From positions 58,366 through 122,365 of the forward strand of contig NZ_JAMQAW010000040.1 in assembly GCF_023701525.1 (NCBI RefSeq): a DNA stretch of 64,000 bases, read 5' to 3'. Positions 1 to 7,926 of the stretch are shown in pieces. Every line of letters starts with the position of its first letter. The stretch's first letter is position 1. The position numbers and the translations under genes were made by a program. The DNA is from Streptomyces albipurpureus. GTDB taxonomy: Bacteria; Actinomycetota; Actinomycetes; Streptomycetales; Streptomycetaceae. Under the pieces are notes generated by a model. The model saw only the letters and a program-made list of their open reading frames with translations, did no database searches and was not told the origin of the DNA.

Positions 1-162
1 GAGCTGAGCGCGGAGATCGATGTTCCACTCACCGCCGCCGCCCTGGTGGGCATGGTGTTGGTGGCGGCGCTGGACTGGCAGTCGTTCCAGCGCGAGCGGT
101 CGCTCGACGATGTCCACGCGGCGCTCTCGCTGCTGCTGAACGGGAGGGTGAGCGGTCGCTGA
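1..162 (+). CDS. C-terminal end of a probable TetR-family regulator (partial)
   Basis: An open frame enters from the left edge and stops with TGA at 160-162, giving the last 53 residues of a protein. It contains a hydrophobic stretch (VGMVLVAALDW) followed by RSLDDVHAALSLLLNGRV. That ending resembles the last helices of TetR-type ligand-binding domains, which often close with a short 'aaL..Ll.G' helix. The DNA-binding half lies outside the window, so the family call rests on tail resemblance only. No function can be assigned from this fragment. Confidence 0.45.
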   Translation, partial: ELSAEIDVPLTAAALVGMVLVAALDWQSFQRERSLDDVHAALSLLLNGRVSGR

Positions 163-675
163 ACGGGCTGCGCGCCTTGAGATCCGAGGAGTGGGTCCCG
201 GAAACAGATCTACAGGAGTGGGTGTCAGGGGTTCGCGAGGAGAGCGGCCGAAAAGGGAGCCGGCCCGTCGAGCACCCGGATTTCCGAGTGTCCGCCGGAC
301 CGGCGTCCCTACCGCAGTCCCCGGGAGCTTCCCCCGTCCCCTGGGACGCTCACCCCCGTGTCCCCCGTATCCCCCGTTCTTCTCCCCCGTGTGCCCTCGG
401 GCTCTCCGCTCCCCCGAGGGCGGAGGGCCCGAAGCCATCTACTTGCCGAACGGCCCTGGAGCCGTACGACCCCCGATGTGTCGAGGAGCCGCGCCGTTCC
501 GCCACCCCGTGTCGGCGGTACCGGCGCTGTGCCCCTCTCCGTGATCTCCACTCTTCCGTCAGTGCAGGTGACGGCCCATCCGTGCGGATACTCAAGTCGG
601 CGACTAGGTATGTGTACTCATCGCTTCGCGCTCACCCCCACCGGTGGCGGGCCGTCCCTGGTTACGATCGCCCCC
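163..675. other. 513-bp region without a convincing gene
   Basis: Frames here lack a credible start and ribosome site and look like GC-rich shadow frames. The stretch holds a C-rich run at about 352-396 with five irregular copies of CCCCCGT, and near its right end a sequence resembling a MacR operator (605-620, listed separately). The promoter of the downstream DUF4126 gene should lie in the right part of the region. Confidence 0.6.
605..620. promoter_or_regulatory. Possible MacR-type operator
   Basis: TAGGTATGTGTACTCA agrees at 11 of 14 specified positions with TGAGTAC-N2-GTACTCA, the operator reported for the Streptomyces response regulator MacR. The right half-site is perfect and the left is degenerate. 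It ends about 55 bp before the GTG start of the DUF4126 membrane protein, a plausible promoter position. A MacRS-like pair is encoded at 25591-27800. The match was made by eye without background statistics. Confidence 0.35.
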
Positions 676-1287
676 GTGTCCGTACTCCCCCTCGTCTTCA
701 CCAGCGGCTGGGCCAGCGGGATCAACGCCTACGCGGTGGTCCTGCTCCTTGGCGTCTTCGGTGCCACCGGGCTCACCGATGAGGTGCCCGAGTCGCTCCA
801 GCGCACCGATGTGTTGATCGCGGCGGCGGTGCTCTTCCTCTGCGAAGCCGTCGCGGACAAGATCCCCTACGTCGACTCGGCCTGGGATTCGGTGCACACC
901 GTGATCCGCCCCGTGGCAGGGGCCGTGGTGGCCGCGCTGCTCGCCGGTGAGAGCGGCTCGCTGCCAGAACTCACAGCCGGTGCGGTCGGTGGCTCGACCG
1001 CGTTGGTGAGCCACCTGGTCAAGGCCGGGACGCGGATAGCGGTCAACACCTCACCGGAGCCGTTCAGCAATATCGCGGTCAGCGTGGCGGAGGATCTCGG
1101 GGTCGCCGGGATCATCACCTTCGCCATCTACAACCCCGTGGCCGCGGCCATCATCGCCGGGACGCTGCTGGTGCTGGGCATCATCACCGTCGTCCTGCTC
1201 GCCGCGAGGATTCGCCGCTTCTGGCGGCGCAGGGCACAGCGCCGGGAGGAGAAACGGCTCGCTGCGGGTCGGAGGCCTTTCGACTGA
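676..1287 (+). CDS. DUF4126-like integral membrane protein
   Basis: This 203-residue protein starts at GTG 676, where the hydrophobic conserved sequence begins (VSVLPLVFTSGWASG). The upstream in-frame extension to 358 is low-complexity and unlikely to be translated. It has an N-terminal membrane helix with a Gly/Ala-rich motif, middle segments (VIRPVAGAVVAALLAGE; a Gly/Ser/Thr-rich stretch ending STALVSHLVKAGTR) and a long C-terminal helix (about residues 150-180) followed by an Arg-rich cytoplasmic tail. The pattern fits DUF4126, a family of bacterial membrane proteins of unknown function. A MacR-like operator sits 55 bp upstream. Confidence 0.75.
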   Translation: MSVLPLVFTSGWASGINAYAVVLLLGVFGATGLTDEVPESLQRTDVLIAAAVLFLCEAVADKIPYVDSAWDSVHTVIRPVAGAVVAALLAGESGSLPELTAGAVGGSTALVSHLVKAGTRIAVNTSPEPFSNIAVSVAEDLGVAGIITFAIYNPVAAAIIAGTLLVLGIITVVLLAARIRRFWRRRAQRREEKRLAAGRRPFD

Positions 1288-1344
1288 GCCCCAGGTCAGC
1301 AGCGGGTCAAGGCGTTGTCAGTCGGGGTCGGTAGAGTCCCTGGC

Positions 1345-2838
1345 ATGGCACGGATTGCGGTGATCGGCGCTGGGATGGGCGCCATGGCGGCGGCTGCCCG
1401 GCTGGCCGTGGCAGGCCATCGGGTGACGGTGTACGAGCGTTCGGAGACCTACGGCGGGGCCGTGGGCTCGTTCGAGCGCGATGGGTTCGTCTTTGACACC
1501 GGGCCGGGGCTGCTGCATCTGCCCGCCGTCTGGCGGGACCTGTTTGTGAAGACGGGCAAAGAACCTCTGGAGAGTTGTGTCCGCCTGGTCCAGACGGACC
1601 CCGCGAGCAGGCATCTCTTCTCGGACGGCACCGACGCGTCACTGCCGAACGCCTCTCGGGCGGGGATCGTCGCCGCGCTGGAGAGCGCTGTGGGCGCGGG
1701 CGCGGGCGAGCGGTGGGGAGAGTTCCTGGGCCGGGCCCGCGATGCCTGGGACCGCTCGCGCAGACCACTGCTCGAAGAGCCGCTGCGGTCCGAGTGGCGC
1801 CTGCTGGAACGCGACCCCTACCCGGCGCAGCGGCAGCGCAGGGTTCTGCGCACCCGACAGGCCGCCACGGTCGCCGAGGTGGGCGCCTGGGAGCTCAGGG
1901 ACCCGCGCCTGGCCGCACTCTTCGAGGGATACGCCCTCTCCTACGGACTCGACCCCCGGTACGCGCCGGCGGGCACCGCCCTACTGCCCTACATGGAGCA
2001 GACCTTCGGCAGCTGGTACATCGAGGGTGGGCTAAGGGAGTTGGCCCGTGCGGTTTACGAGCGGTGCCTCGCGCGGAGGGTGGGTTTCGTCTTCGGGGCG
2101 GAGGTCACCTCGGTCGTGGAGAAGGACGGCCGTGCGGCTGGGGTCGTCCTGTCGGACGGCGTCGTCCAGGAAGCGGACCATGTGGTGGCAGGCGTGGCGG
2201 ACCCGGCAGCACTGACCGAGCGGTCGCTCTGGCTGGATCAGGACCTGTCCCCCCGGGCGAGGGACGGCGCCGTGCAACCGGGCCGGTTCACGGTGCTGCT
2301 GGCGCTGCGTGGTGCTCGGTCATCGGGCGCACACCGCACCGTGGTGCATTCTCCCGACGCGGCGGCGGAAGCGGAGGCAGTCTTCAGCGGTCGGGCCGCG
2401 GAGCACCCCACGGTCACCGTGTTGCGCCCCGATGATCCGCGTACCCGCCCTGATGACGGCCATGAGGCGATCACGGCGTTCGCGACCGTCGCCGGACAGG
2501 GCGGGCGGCTCGACTGGACGGACAAGGCAGTGCGTGAGGGCCATGCGGAGATGCTCATCGATGCTGTGGGCAGAGCGATCGGCGGCCAGGAGGGGATACG
2601 GCAGCGGCTGCTCTGGCACGAGGTCCTGACACCGGCCGAGACCGGGTCCCTGACCGCGCCCGCACTCGCCGGGGCGCAGGGGCGCTGGCTGCACCCGGGG
2701 AACACCACCCGGCTGCCTGGCCTCTATCTGGTGGGCGGGCACTGTCACCCCGGCGGCGGGCTGGCTCATGCGGGGATGTCGGGGGCGCTGGTGGCGGGGC
2801 TGATCGTCGAAGGGGCGGGCTTCCGCGGGTCGCAGTGA
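1345..2838 (+). CDS. CrtI-like FAD-dependent oxidoreductase / desaturase
   Basis: A 497-residue flavoprotein. The dinucleotide-binding motif GAGMGAMAAAARLA lies at about residues 7-20, followed by the Glu of the FAD ribose site (VYERSETYGG) and the phytoene-desaturase-type DTGPGLL. The C-terminal signature GLYLVGGHCHPGGGLAHAGMSG is the FAD-binding end typical of the CrtI/carotenoid isomerase superfamily. ATG 1345 was preferred over the upstream GTG 1315 because it places the Rossmann motif directly at the N-terminus. No phytoene synthase or other carotenoid gene lies nearby, so the substrate is unknown; streptomycetes commonly carry such orphan paralogues outside crt clusters. Confidence 0.8.
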   Translation: MARIAVIGAGMGAMAAAARLAVAGHRVTVYERSETYGGAVGSFERDGFVFDTGPGLLHLPAVWRDLFVKTGKEPLESCVRLVQTDPASRHLFSDGTDASLPNASRAGIVAALESAVGAGAGERWGEFLGRARDAWDRSRRPLLEEPLRSEWRLLERDPYPAQRQRRVLRTRQAATVAEVGAWELRDPRLAALFEGYALSYGLDPRYAPAGTALLPYMEQTFGSWYIEGGLRELARAVYERCLARRVGFVFGAEVTSVVEKDGRAAGVVLSDGVVQEADHVVAGVADPAALTERSLWLDQDLSPRARDGAVQPGRFTVLLALRGARSSGAHRTVVHSPDAAAEAEAVFSGRAAEHPTVTVLRPDDPRTRPDDGHEAITAFATVAGQGGRLDWTDKAVREGHAEMLIDAVGRAIGGQEGIRQRLLWHEVLTPAETGSLTAPALAGAQGRWLHPGNTTRLPGLYLVGGHCHPGGGLAHAGMSGALVAGLIVEGAGFRGSQ

Positions 2839-2988
2839 TCGCGCTGAGAGACGACGTCTGGGAGATGACGGGCAGGGAGACGACAGGCAGGGCGGAGCCG
2901 GCTGAGGTGGTTTGATCACCAGCCGCGCCTCCGTCATCTCACCGCAAGGGTCCCCAACTGCGGGCGGGGCATGGTGATTTTTGGGCTA

Positions 2989-3015
2989 CACATGACCCAG
3001 AATCGATTTCATGTG
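2989..3015. promoter_or_regulatory. Inverted repeat, likely operator of the adjacent TetR gene
   Basis: CACATGA-N13-TCATGTG, with perfect 7-bp arms, lies 29-55 bp upstream of the TetR start. Its spacer includes the palindrome AATCGATT (3001-3008). Size, symmetry and position fit an autoregulatory TetR-family operator. The assignment is inference from position and symmetry. Confidence 0.5.
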
Positions 3016-3044
3016 CCTCATTAGGGGTGAGTCATTGCTACCTT

Positions 3045-3674
3045 ATGGTTATGGCCAACCCATATCCAGAGACCGGGACTCGCAGCCGTACCCGTCGAGC
3101 CATCCTCAGCGCCGCCGCGGCGACGCTCTCTCGACGCCGAGACGCCACCCTCGCCGAGATCTCCACCGCGGCGGAGGTCGGGCGCAGCACCCTCCAGCGG
3201 TACTACTCGGAGCGTGACGAACTCATGGCTGCGGTCATCGAGGACTCGCTGCGGCTGCTCAACGAGGCCTTGAAGGACGCCAGGATCGAGGCCGGCGCAC
3301 CGCTGGAGGCCCTGCGTCGGCTGGTGAGCGCCATGCTCGACGTGAGCGACCAGGTGCTCTTCCTCTACGGCGACCCGCGGATCTCCGAATCCATCGCGTC
3401 CGCTGACGAGCCGGACACCGCGGGCGAGGACATCCGCCGCCTCATTCGACGCGGCCAGGACGGAGGGGTCCTGGACCCGGAGGTGGGGGCCGACTGGATC
3501 GAGCATGTGCTGTGGGCGCATGTGTCCGCGGGGTGTATGGCGATCAGCGGTGGAGACATGCCGCGCCACGGAGCGTCGGACCAGGTCATTCGGACGCTGG
3601 AGAACGGTATCGGGGCGGCCAGGCACGAGACCGGCACGGCCGGGACCAGCACGGAGGGGAAGGGGGGTTCATGA
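3045..3674 (+). CDS. TetR/AcrR-family transcriptional regulator
   Basis: A protein of about 209 residues with an N-terminal TetR helix-turn-helix: TRRAILSAAAATL, then ATLAEISTAAEVGRSTLQRYY with the usual recognition-helix end, followed by SERDELMAAV. The C-terminal ligand domain includes LRRLVSAMLDVSDQVLF. The start is uncertain: ATG 3045 and ATG 3051 are both possible, with only a distant GGGGTGAG (3024-3031) as ribosome site. Its stop overlaps the start of the NmrA-like gene (ATGA at 3671-3674), so the two are probably co-translated and the regulator likely senses a compound handled by that partner. A palindrome upstream (2989-3015) suggests autoregulation. Confidence 0.88.
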   Translation: MVMANPYPETGTRSRTRRAILSAAAATLSRRRDATLAEISTAAEVGRSTLQRYYSERDELMAAVIEDSLRLLNEALKDARIEAGAPLEALRRLVSAMLDVSDQVLFLYGDPRISESIASADEPDTAGEDIRRLIRRGQDGGVLDPEVGADWIEHVLWAHVSAGCMAISGGDMPRHGASDQVIRTLENGIGAARHETGTAGTSTEGKGGS

Positions 3675-4576
3675 CGATCCTGGTGACGGGGGCGACCGGC
3701 AACGTCGGACGCCATGTGGTGCGACGACTGCTGGCCGATGGCCATGAGGTGCGGGCACTCTCCCGGAATCCGCAGCCCGGGGCGTTTCCGGCGGAGGTGG
3801 GGGTGTTTCGGGGAGACCTCGACGAGCCTCGCTCGTTGTCGGCCGCGTTGGAAGGCGTCCAAGCGCTCTTCCTCTTCCCGGTCGCCGAGACCGCCCGCGA
3901 GGTGGTGGCTCTGGCGGAGGAGGCGGGGGTGCGTCGGGTGGTGGTGCTCTCGTCCGGAGCGGTCACCGACGGGTCCGATACGGACTTCCACCTTCCGGTG
4001 GAGCGGGCCGTCGAAGCATCGGGTCTTGAGTGGACCCATGTGCGGCCCGGGGAGTTCGCCAGCAACAGGCTCGCCCTGTGGGGGCCGCCCATCCGGGAGG
4101 GCGATGTGGTGAGCGATCCCATGCCCGATGACGCCTGGTTCCCCGTCCATGAGAGGGACATCGCCGATGTGGCCGTCCTCGCCCTCACCGAGGAGGGACA
4201 CAACGGCCAGGCGTACACCGTGAACGGGCCCGAGTTGCTCTCGCGTCGGGAGCAGGTGGGGCTCATCGCGAAGGCACTCGGCAGGGAGATCCGCTGTGTG
4301 GAGGTGAGCCGCGCGCAAGCTCGGGAGATCTACCTCGAACAGGGCGGCTTCGCGGCCGAGAACGCGGACTTCCTGCTCGGTTACGAGGACTACTCGGGGG
4401 AGGCGGCCGACGCGGAGTGGGACGCGGAGTTCGACCCCGCGTCGCTCACCGACGTACCCACGGCGCAGGCCGTCACCGGCAGGCCGGCCCGGACCTTCGC
4501 GCAGTGGGCAAGGGACCATGTGGAGGATTTCCAACCGCTGCCACGTGCCCGGGAGAGTGGCGGTGGGCATCGCTGA
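3671..4576 (+). CDS. NmrA-like NAD(P)-binding SDR protein
   Basis: A 301-residue atypical short-chain dehydrogenase/reductase. The N-terminal motif TILVTGATGNVGRHVVRRLL (residues 2-21) is the GxxGxxG NAD(P) site. It is followed by VRALSRNP (an Arg placed to read the NADP 2'-phosphate), GDLDEPRSL and the region VVVLSSGAV. No YxxxK catalytic pair is evident, as in NmrA/HSCARG-type proteins that act as redox sensors or quinone/NAD(P)H-binding proteins. The ATG overlaps the TetR stop by ATGA, so expression is coupled to its regulator. Enzyme or sensor role cannot be decided from sequence. Confidence 0.82.
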   Translation: MTILVTGATGNVGRHVVRRLLADGHEVRALSRNPQPGAFPAEVGVFRGDLDEPRSLSAALEGVQALFLFPVAETAREVVALAEEAGVRRVVVLSSGAVTDGSDTDFHLPVERAVEASGLEWTHVRPGEFASNRLALWGPPIREGDVVSDPMPDDAWFPVHERDIADVAVLALTEEGHNGQAYTVNGPELLSRREQVGLIAKALGREIRCVEVSRAQAREIYLEQGGFAAENADFLLGYEDYSGEAADAEWDAEFDPASLTDVPTAQAVTGRPARTFAQWARDHVEDFQPLPRARESGGGHR

Positions 4577-4630
4577 GCGAGCACCGCCAGCAGCCGGCCG
4601 CGCCCCAACTCCGCCTGACGGGTGCCGTGT

Positions 4631-5476
4631 TCAGTAGCGGTACTGCTGCGGCTCGTTGTACCCGGGGTCGTAGCCGTAGGGAGAGGGCTCCTCCTGCGGC
4701 GGCTGTTCATCGGCGTCCCGCTGCTGCGGGACCCAGACTCCGCCCGGGGGCGTATCCGACGGGGGTTGTTGCGCGTAGTAGGGATCCGCCGGGAACTGCT
4801 GCTCATTGCCGAAGCTGTCGTAGTTGCTGTACTGCTGTCCGCCTACATAGGGATCGGAGTACGCGGCGTACTGCTGCTGCCCGCTGCCGTAGTCGTACTG
4901 TCCCGCCGGGGTGTCCTGCCCACCGGGTTGCTGGGCGTAGTAAGGGTCAAAGGCCCCGTCGTACTGCCCCTGGGGCTGGTCTTGGCGCTGGTTCTGGTCG
5001 TTGCCCTGCTCGGCGTTCAAGGCTTCGTAGGCAGCATCGCTGTAGACGCCGTACTGGCCGGTTTCATCCGGCATGGGGAGCGGCTCGTAGAAGGCCTGCG
5101 GCTGCGCGGTGGTGTCCATCGAGGCGAAGGAAAGAGCGGTCTCCTCGACCGCCGATACCTCCAGCGCCGGTTCACGCGGGCCCTCGGAGCTGCCGGCGCG
5201 ACGGCGTCGACTGGCGCCCGGGCTACCGCCGATGGCCCAACCGGTGGAGAAGCCACGACGGAAGGAGAGGGTCACATAGGTCTGGCCGATCGCAAAGGCG
5301 ATGGCACCGAGGCCGATGACGACCACGGACGACATCAAGACCCCGATGACCACCCCGAGGAAACCGCCGAAGGCCAACAGCCGCCAGCGCAGCCGTGCCT
5401 TGTACTGCAGCAGCACCTCACCGAGCAGCCACAGCGCGACAACGCCGAAAGCGATATAGAGGACCGTCCAGCCCAT
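4631..5476 (-). CDS. Membrane protein with Gln/Tyr/Gly-rich disordered C-terminal tail
   Basis: A 281-residue protein. The first ~75 residues form two or three membrane helices (VLYIAFGVVALWLLGEVLL; LLAFGGFLGVVIGVLM; VVVIGLGAIAFAIG). The remaining ~200 residues are low-complexity, rich in Gln, Tyr, Gly, Pro, Asp and Asn, with recurring units such as DPYYAQQP (twice), QQYAAYSDP and QQYSNYDSFG. The tail has the composition of prion-like disordered regions and should lie in the cytoplasm or at the envelope. It sits 51 bp downstream of metF on the same strand and may be cotranscribed. Conserved membrane neighbours of metF are known in streptomycetes, but no function is known to me. Confidence 0.75.
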   Translation of the reverse strand: MGWTVLYIAFGVVALWLLGEVLLQYKARLRWRLLAFGGFLGVVIGVLMSSVVVIGLGAIAFAIGQTYVTLSFRRGFSTGWAIGGSPGASRRRRAGSSEGPREPALEVSAVEETALSFASMDTTAQPQAFYEPLPMPDETGQYGVYSDAAYEALNAEQGNDQNQRQDQPQGQYDGAFDPYYAQQPGGQDTPAGQYDYGSGQQQYAAYSDPYVGGQQYSNYDSFGNEQQFPADPYYAQQPPSDTPPGGVWVPQQRDADEQPPQEEPSPYGYDPGYNEPQQYRY

Positions 5477-5527
5477 GCCCGCCCCTCTCCTGCGGCCGCT
5501 ACCCAGGCTCAGGGCAGATACGGCCGA

Positions 5528-6445
5528 TCACGACTGCACGTGCAGTCCGAGATTCTCGTAGATTTCGAGCGTCGCCGTCGAGTTGTTGAGCGTGATGAAA
5601 TGCAGTCCGGGGACACCCTCGGAGAGCAGCTCTGCACAGAACTCCGTTGCGAACTCGATACCCATGGAGCGTACAGCCGTGGGATCGTCCTTGACCGAGT
5701 GGATGCGATCTTTCAGCTCGGACGGGAACGCGGCATTGCTGAGCTGAGCAAATCGCTCAAGCTGCCTCACGCTGGTAACCGGCATGATCTCGGGGATGAT
5801 CGGGGTGTCGCAGCCCGCTGCCGCCACCCGGTCACGCAGTCGCAGATAGTCCTGGGGCTGCCAGAACATCTGGGTGATGGCGTAGTCCGCACCGGCGCGG
5901 CACTTGTCGATGAAGTGCTGGATGTCGGTATCCCAGTCCTGGGATCGCGGATGCATCTCGGGGAAGGCGGCGACGCCGACGCAGAAGTCTCCCGACTCCT
6001 TGATCAGCCGGACCAGTTCCGCCGCGTACTCCACGCCCTCGGGGTGCTTGATCCACTCCGCCGTGGGGTCGCCGGGCGGGTCGCCGCGGACCGCGAGGAT
6101 ATTGCGAATCCCCGCGTCGGCGAACTGGCCGATCATATTGCGCAGCTCGGCGATGGAGTGGTTGACCGCGGTCAGATGGGCCACGGGGGTGAGCGTGGTG
6201 TCTGCGGCGATCTGCTGCGTCGCTCTGACCGTCCCAGCGCGGGTGGAGCCCCCGGCGCCATAGGTGACGGAGACAAAGTTGGGGGCGACCGCTTCGACCC
6301 TGCGCAGGGCGTTCCAGAGGTTGCGCTCGCCCTTCTCGGTCTTGGGCGCCCAGAACTCGAATGAGTAGGAGGTCTTGCCTGTGGCGAGCAACTCACGCAC
6401 CGTCCGTGCGCGATCCGTCCTGGTCGAAGAGGTTCCGAGGGCCAT
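5528..6445 (-). CDS. metF: Methylenetetrahydrofolate reductase
   Basis: A 305-residue FAD-dependent MetF that reduces 5,10-methylene-THF to 5-methyl-THF for methionine synthesis. Recognisable family features are SYSFEFWAPKTEKGERNLWNAL near the N-terminus (with the catalytic Glu of the 'FEFFPPKT'-like motif), FVSVTYGAGGSTR, LTAVNHSIAEL, NILAVRGDPPG and the barrel segment DYAITQMFWQP. Its length is close to that of E. coli MetF. It is transcribed on the minus strand after thiE, with a 100-bp gap, and before the Gln-rich membrane protein gene. Confidence 0.95.
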   Translation of the reverse strand: MALGTSSTRTDRARTVRELLATGKTSYSFEFWAPKTEKGERNLWNALRRVEAVAPNFVSVTYGAGGSTRAGTVRATQQIAADTTLTPVAHLTAVNHSIAELRNMIGQFADAGIRNILAVRGDPPGDPTAEWIKHPEGVEYAAELVRLIKESGDFCVGVAAFPEMHPRSQDWDTDIQHFIDKCRAGADYAITQMFWQPQDYLRLRDRVAAAGCDTPIIPEIMPVTSVRQLERFAQLSNAAFPSELKDRIHSVKDDPTAVRSMGIEFATEFCAELLSEGVPGLHFITLNNSTATLEIYENLGLHVQS

Positions 6446-6545
6446 AGTCGCAGGCTATCCGGGGTCAGGGGGCGGCCCAACCGGAGTCCACCCATCGGAC
6501 ACAGACTGTCCGTAATCAATCGGTCCTGGACGGTGGTCTCAGCCG

Positions 6546-7268
6546 CTAGCCGTCCTGCCGGGCGTGGGCCTGGATACGGGCCCGCAGCGCCGCGGCCGCG
6601 GCTGCGGGATCGGGAGCCTCCGTGATGGCCCGTACCACCACGACCCGGCGTGCTCCTGCGGCCAGCACCTCGTCGAGGTTCCCTGCGTCGATACCGCCGA
6701 TGGCGAACCAGGGCCGGTCGGTGCCCAGGGCCGCCGTGTGGCGCACCAGGTCCAGACCCGGGGCGTGTCGGCCCGGTTTGGTGGGGGTGGGCCAGCACGG
6801 GCCGGTGCAGAAGTAGTCCACGCCCGGTTCGCTGGCTGCGGCGGTGGCCTCCGCCGCACAGTGGGTGGATCGACCGATCAGCGGGTCGGCACCGATGATG
6901 GCCCGGGCGGCCGGGACGGGAAGGTCGCCCTGGCCCAGATGGAGCACATCGGCGCCGACGGCATGGGCCACATCCGCGCGATCGTTGACCGCGAGCAGCT
7001 TGCCGTGCCGTCGGGTGGCTTCGGCGAAGACCTGGAGGTGGTCGAGCTCCTCCGCCGCCTCCATGCCCTTGTCCCGCAGTTGCACGATGTCCACACCGGC
7101 GGCGAGGACCTCGTCGAGGAAGTCCGGAAGGTCGCCCTGGGTCTTCCGGGCGTCGGTGCAGAGGTAGAGCAGTGCGCCCGCAAGCGCGGCCCTCAGAGGT
7201 CGGGCCGCGCTTGCGGATAGATCAGAAGGATTGGCTAGATCTGACGACGGCGCATGAGTCGCAGGCAT
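6546..7268 (-). CDS. thiE: Thiamine-phosphate synthase
   Basis: A 240-residue enzyme joining HMP-PP and HET-P to thiamine phosphate. Family motifs: LYLCTDARKTQGDL, VDIVQLRDKGM, LLAVNDRADVAHAVGADVLHLGQGDLP, IGRSTHC, VDYFCTGPCWPTPTKPGR and WFAIGGIDAGN. ATG 7268 follows the strong ribosome site GGGGGGAT, which decides against an upstream extension. Unlike thiO further right, no TPP riboswitch was recognised in its leader; instead the upstream region contains three hairpins. It lies divergent from and separate from the thiOSG operon about 2.5 kb away. Confidence 0.93.
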   Translation of the reverse strand: MPATHAPSSDLANPSDLSASAARPLRAALAGALLYLCTDARKTQGDLPDFLDEVLAAGVDIVQLRDKGMEAAEELDHLQVFAEATRRHGKLLAVNDRADVAHAVGADVLHLGQGDLPVPAARAIIGADPLIGRSTHCAAEATAAASEPGVDYFCTGPCWPTPTKPGRHAPGLDLVRHTAALGTDRPWFAIGGIDAGNLDEVLAAGARRVVVVRAITEAPDPAAAAAALRARIQAHARQDG

Positions 7269-7294
7269 GGCGATCCCCCCAGAGCGGTTCCGTG

Positions 7295-7441
7295 GTGTGC
7301 GGCCGGGCTTGGGCCGGGCCGCACACCCACTGCTGCCGTTGGGCACAACCCCGAGCGGGGGGTGTGCCACGGCGTCTGACGTTGGCGAAGCCCGGTGGGC
7401 GTCAGGGGCCCAGAGCTCGGTCGGCTGGGCAGCCGGAGCTC
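7295..7441 (-). terminator. Cluster of three hairpins between the Rv2175c-like gene and thiE
   Basis: Three inverted repeats lie in 147 bp. First, GAGCTC arms at 7413-7418 and 7436-7441 with inner GGCT/AGCC, overlapping the stop of the upstream gene. Second, GGCACAACCCC at 7342-7352 with GGGGGGTGTGCC at 7357-7368. Third, a perfect 10-bp stem GTGTGCGGCC (7295-7304) / GGCCGCACAC (7317-7326). No long U-run follows, as is usual in streptomycetes. They probably terminate the upstream gene; the last could alternatively act in the thiE 5' leader. Confidence 0.5.
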
Positions 7442-7805
7442 AGACGGCGAGCGCCTGTGCCCTGCGCTTCACTTCCGTACCGCGATTCTCGCCGAGCGCC
7501 TGCGCGGGAGTGCCCGGCAGGGTGGCATCGGGGGTGAAGAGCCACTCCAGCATCTCCGCGTCGGAGAAGCCGTCGTCCCGCAGCAGGGTCAGGGTCCCGG
7601 CCAGCCCCTTGACGACCTTGTCGTCGCTGATGAAGGCAGCGGGGACCTGGAGCACCCTGTTCTCCCCGCGGCGCACGGCGATCACTTGGCCGTCCCTGAC
7701 CAACTGCCTCACACGGGTCACCTCGACGCCCAGCTTCTCCGCGATTTCGGGGAGGTTGAGCCAGGCAGGGACGAGAGCATCAATCTTTGCGTCAATCTCG
7801 GTCAC
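7440..7805 (-). CDS. Rv2175c-like DNA-binding protein (winged helix-turn-helix)
   Basis: A 121-residue protein starting at GTG 7805, before the conserved TEIDAKIDALVPAWLNLPEIAEKLGV. The N-terminal half reads as a helix-turn-helix (LPEIAEKLGVEVTRVRQLVRDG) followed by a wing (VIAVRRGENRVLQVP). The C-terminal half is helical (VKGLAGTLTLLRDDGFSDAEMLEWLF). This matches the M. tuberculosis Rv2175c family, DNA-binding proteins phosphorylated by the kinase PknL encoded next to it. Here a PASTA kinase lies about 4.5 kb away (12352). A longer frame to 7856 exists but its extra residues look non-conserved. Confidence 0.82.
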   Translation of the reverse strand: MTEIDAKIDALVPAWLNLPEIAEKLGVEVTRVRQLVRDGQVIAVRRGENRVLQVPAAFISDDKVVKGLAGTLTLLRDDGFSDAEMLEWLFTPDATLPGTPAQALGENRGTEVKRRAQALAV

Positions 7806-7926
7806 GGGACAAGCCTGCCATCTGGGACTGACAGTGGGTAGCCGGACCGGGGGCACCGAGTGTGGTTTTCCTCATTCGGTCTGACGAAACCGCAGGTCAG
7901 AGAGGTATCAGAACGCCATTTTCGAT

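Noticed and set aside
358..675. In-frame N-terminal extension of the DUF4126 protein
   Set aside because: Pro/Arg/Ser-rich low-complexity sequence with no ribosome site; conserved membrane sequence begins at GTG 676.
4417..6364. Long plus-strand frames opposite the Gln-rich protein gene and metF
   Set aside because: They mirror minus-strand genes with clear family motifs; their own translations show only shadow composition.
7269..7439. A TPP riboswitch before thiE
   Set aside because: No CTGAGA or ACCTGATC elements are present on the thiE strand; only unrelated hairpins are seen.
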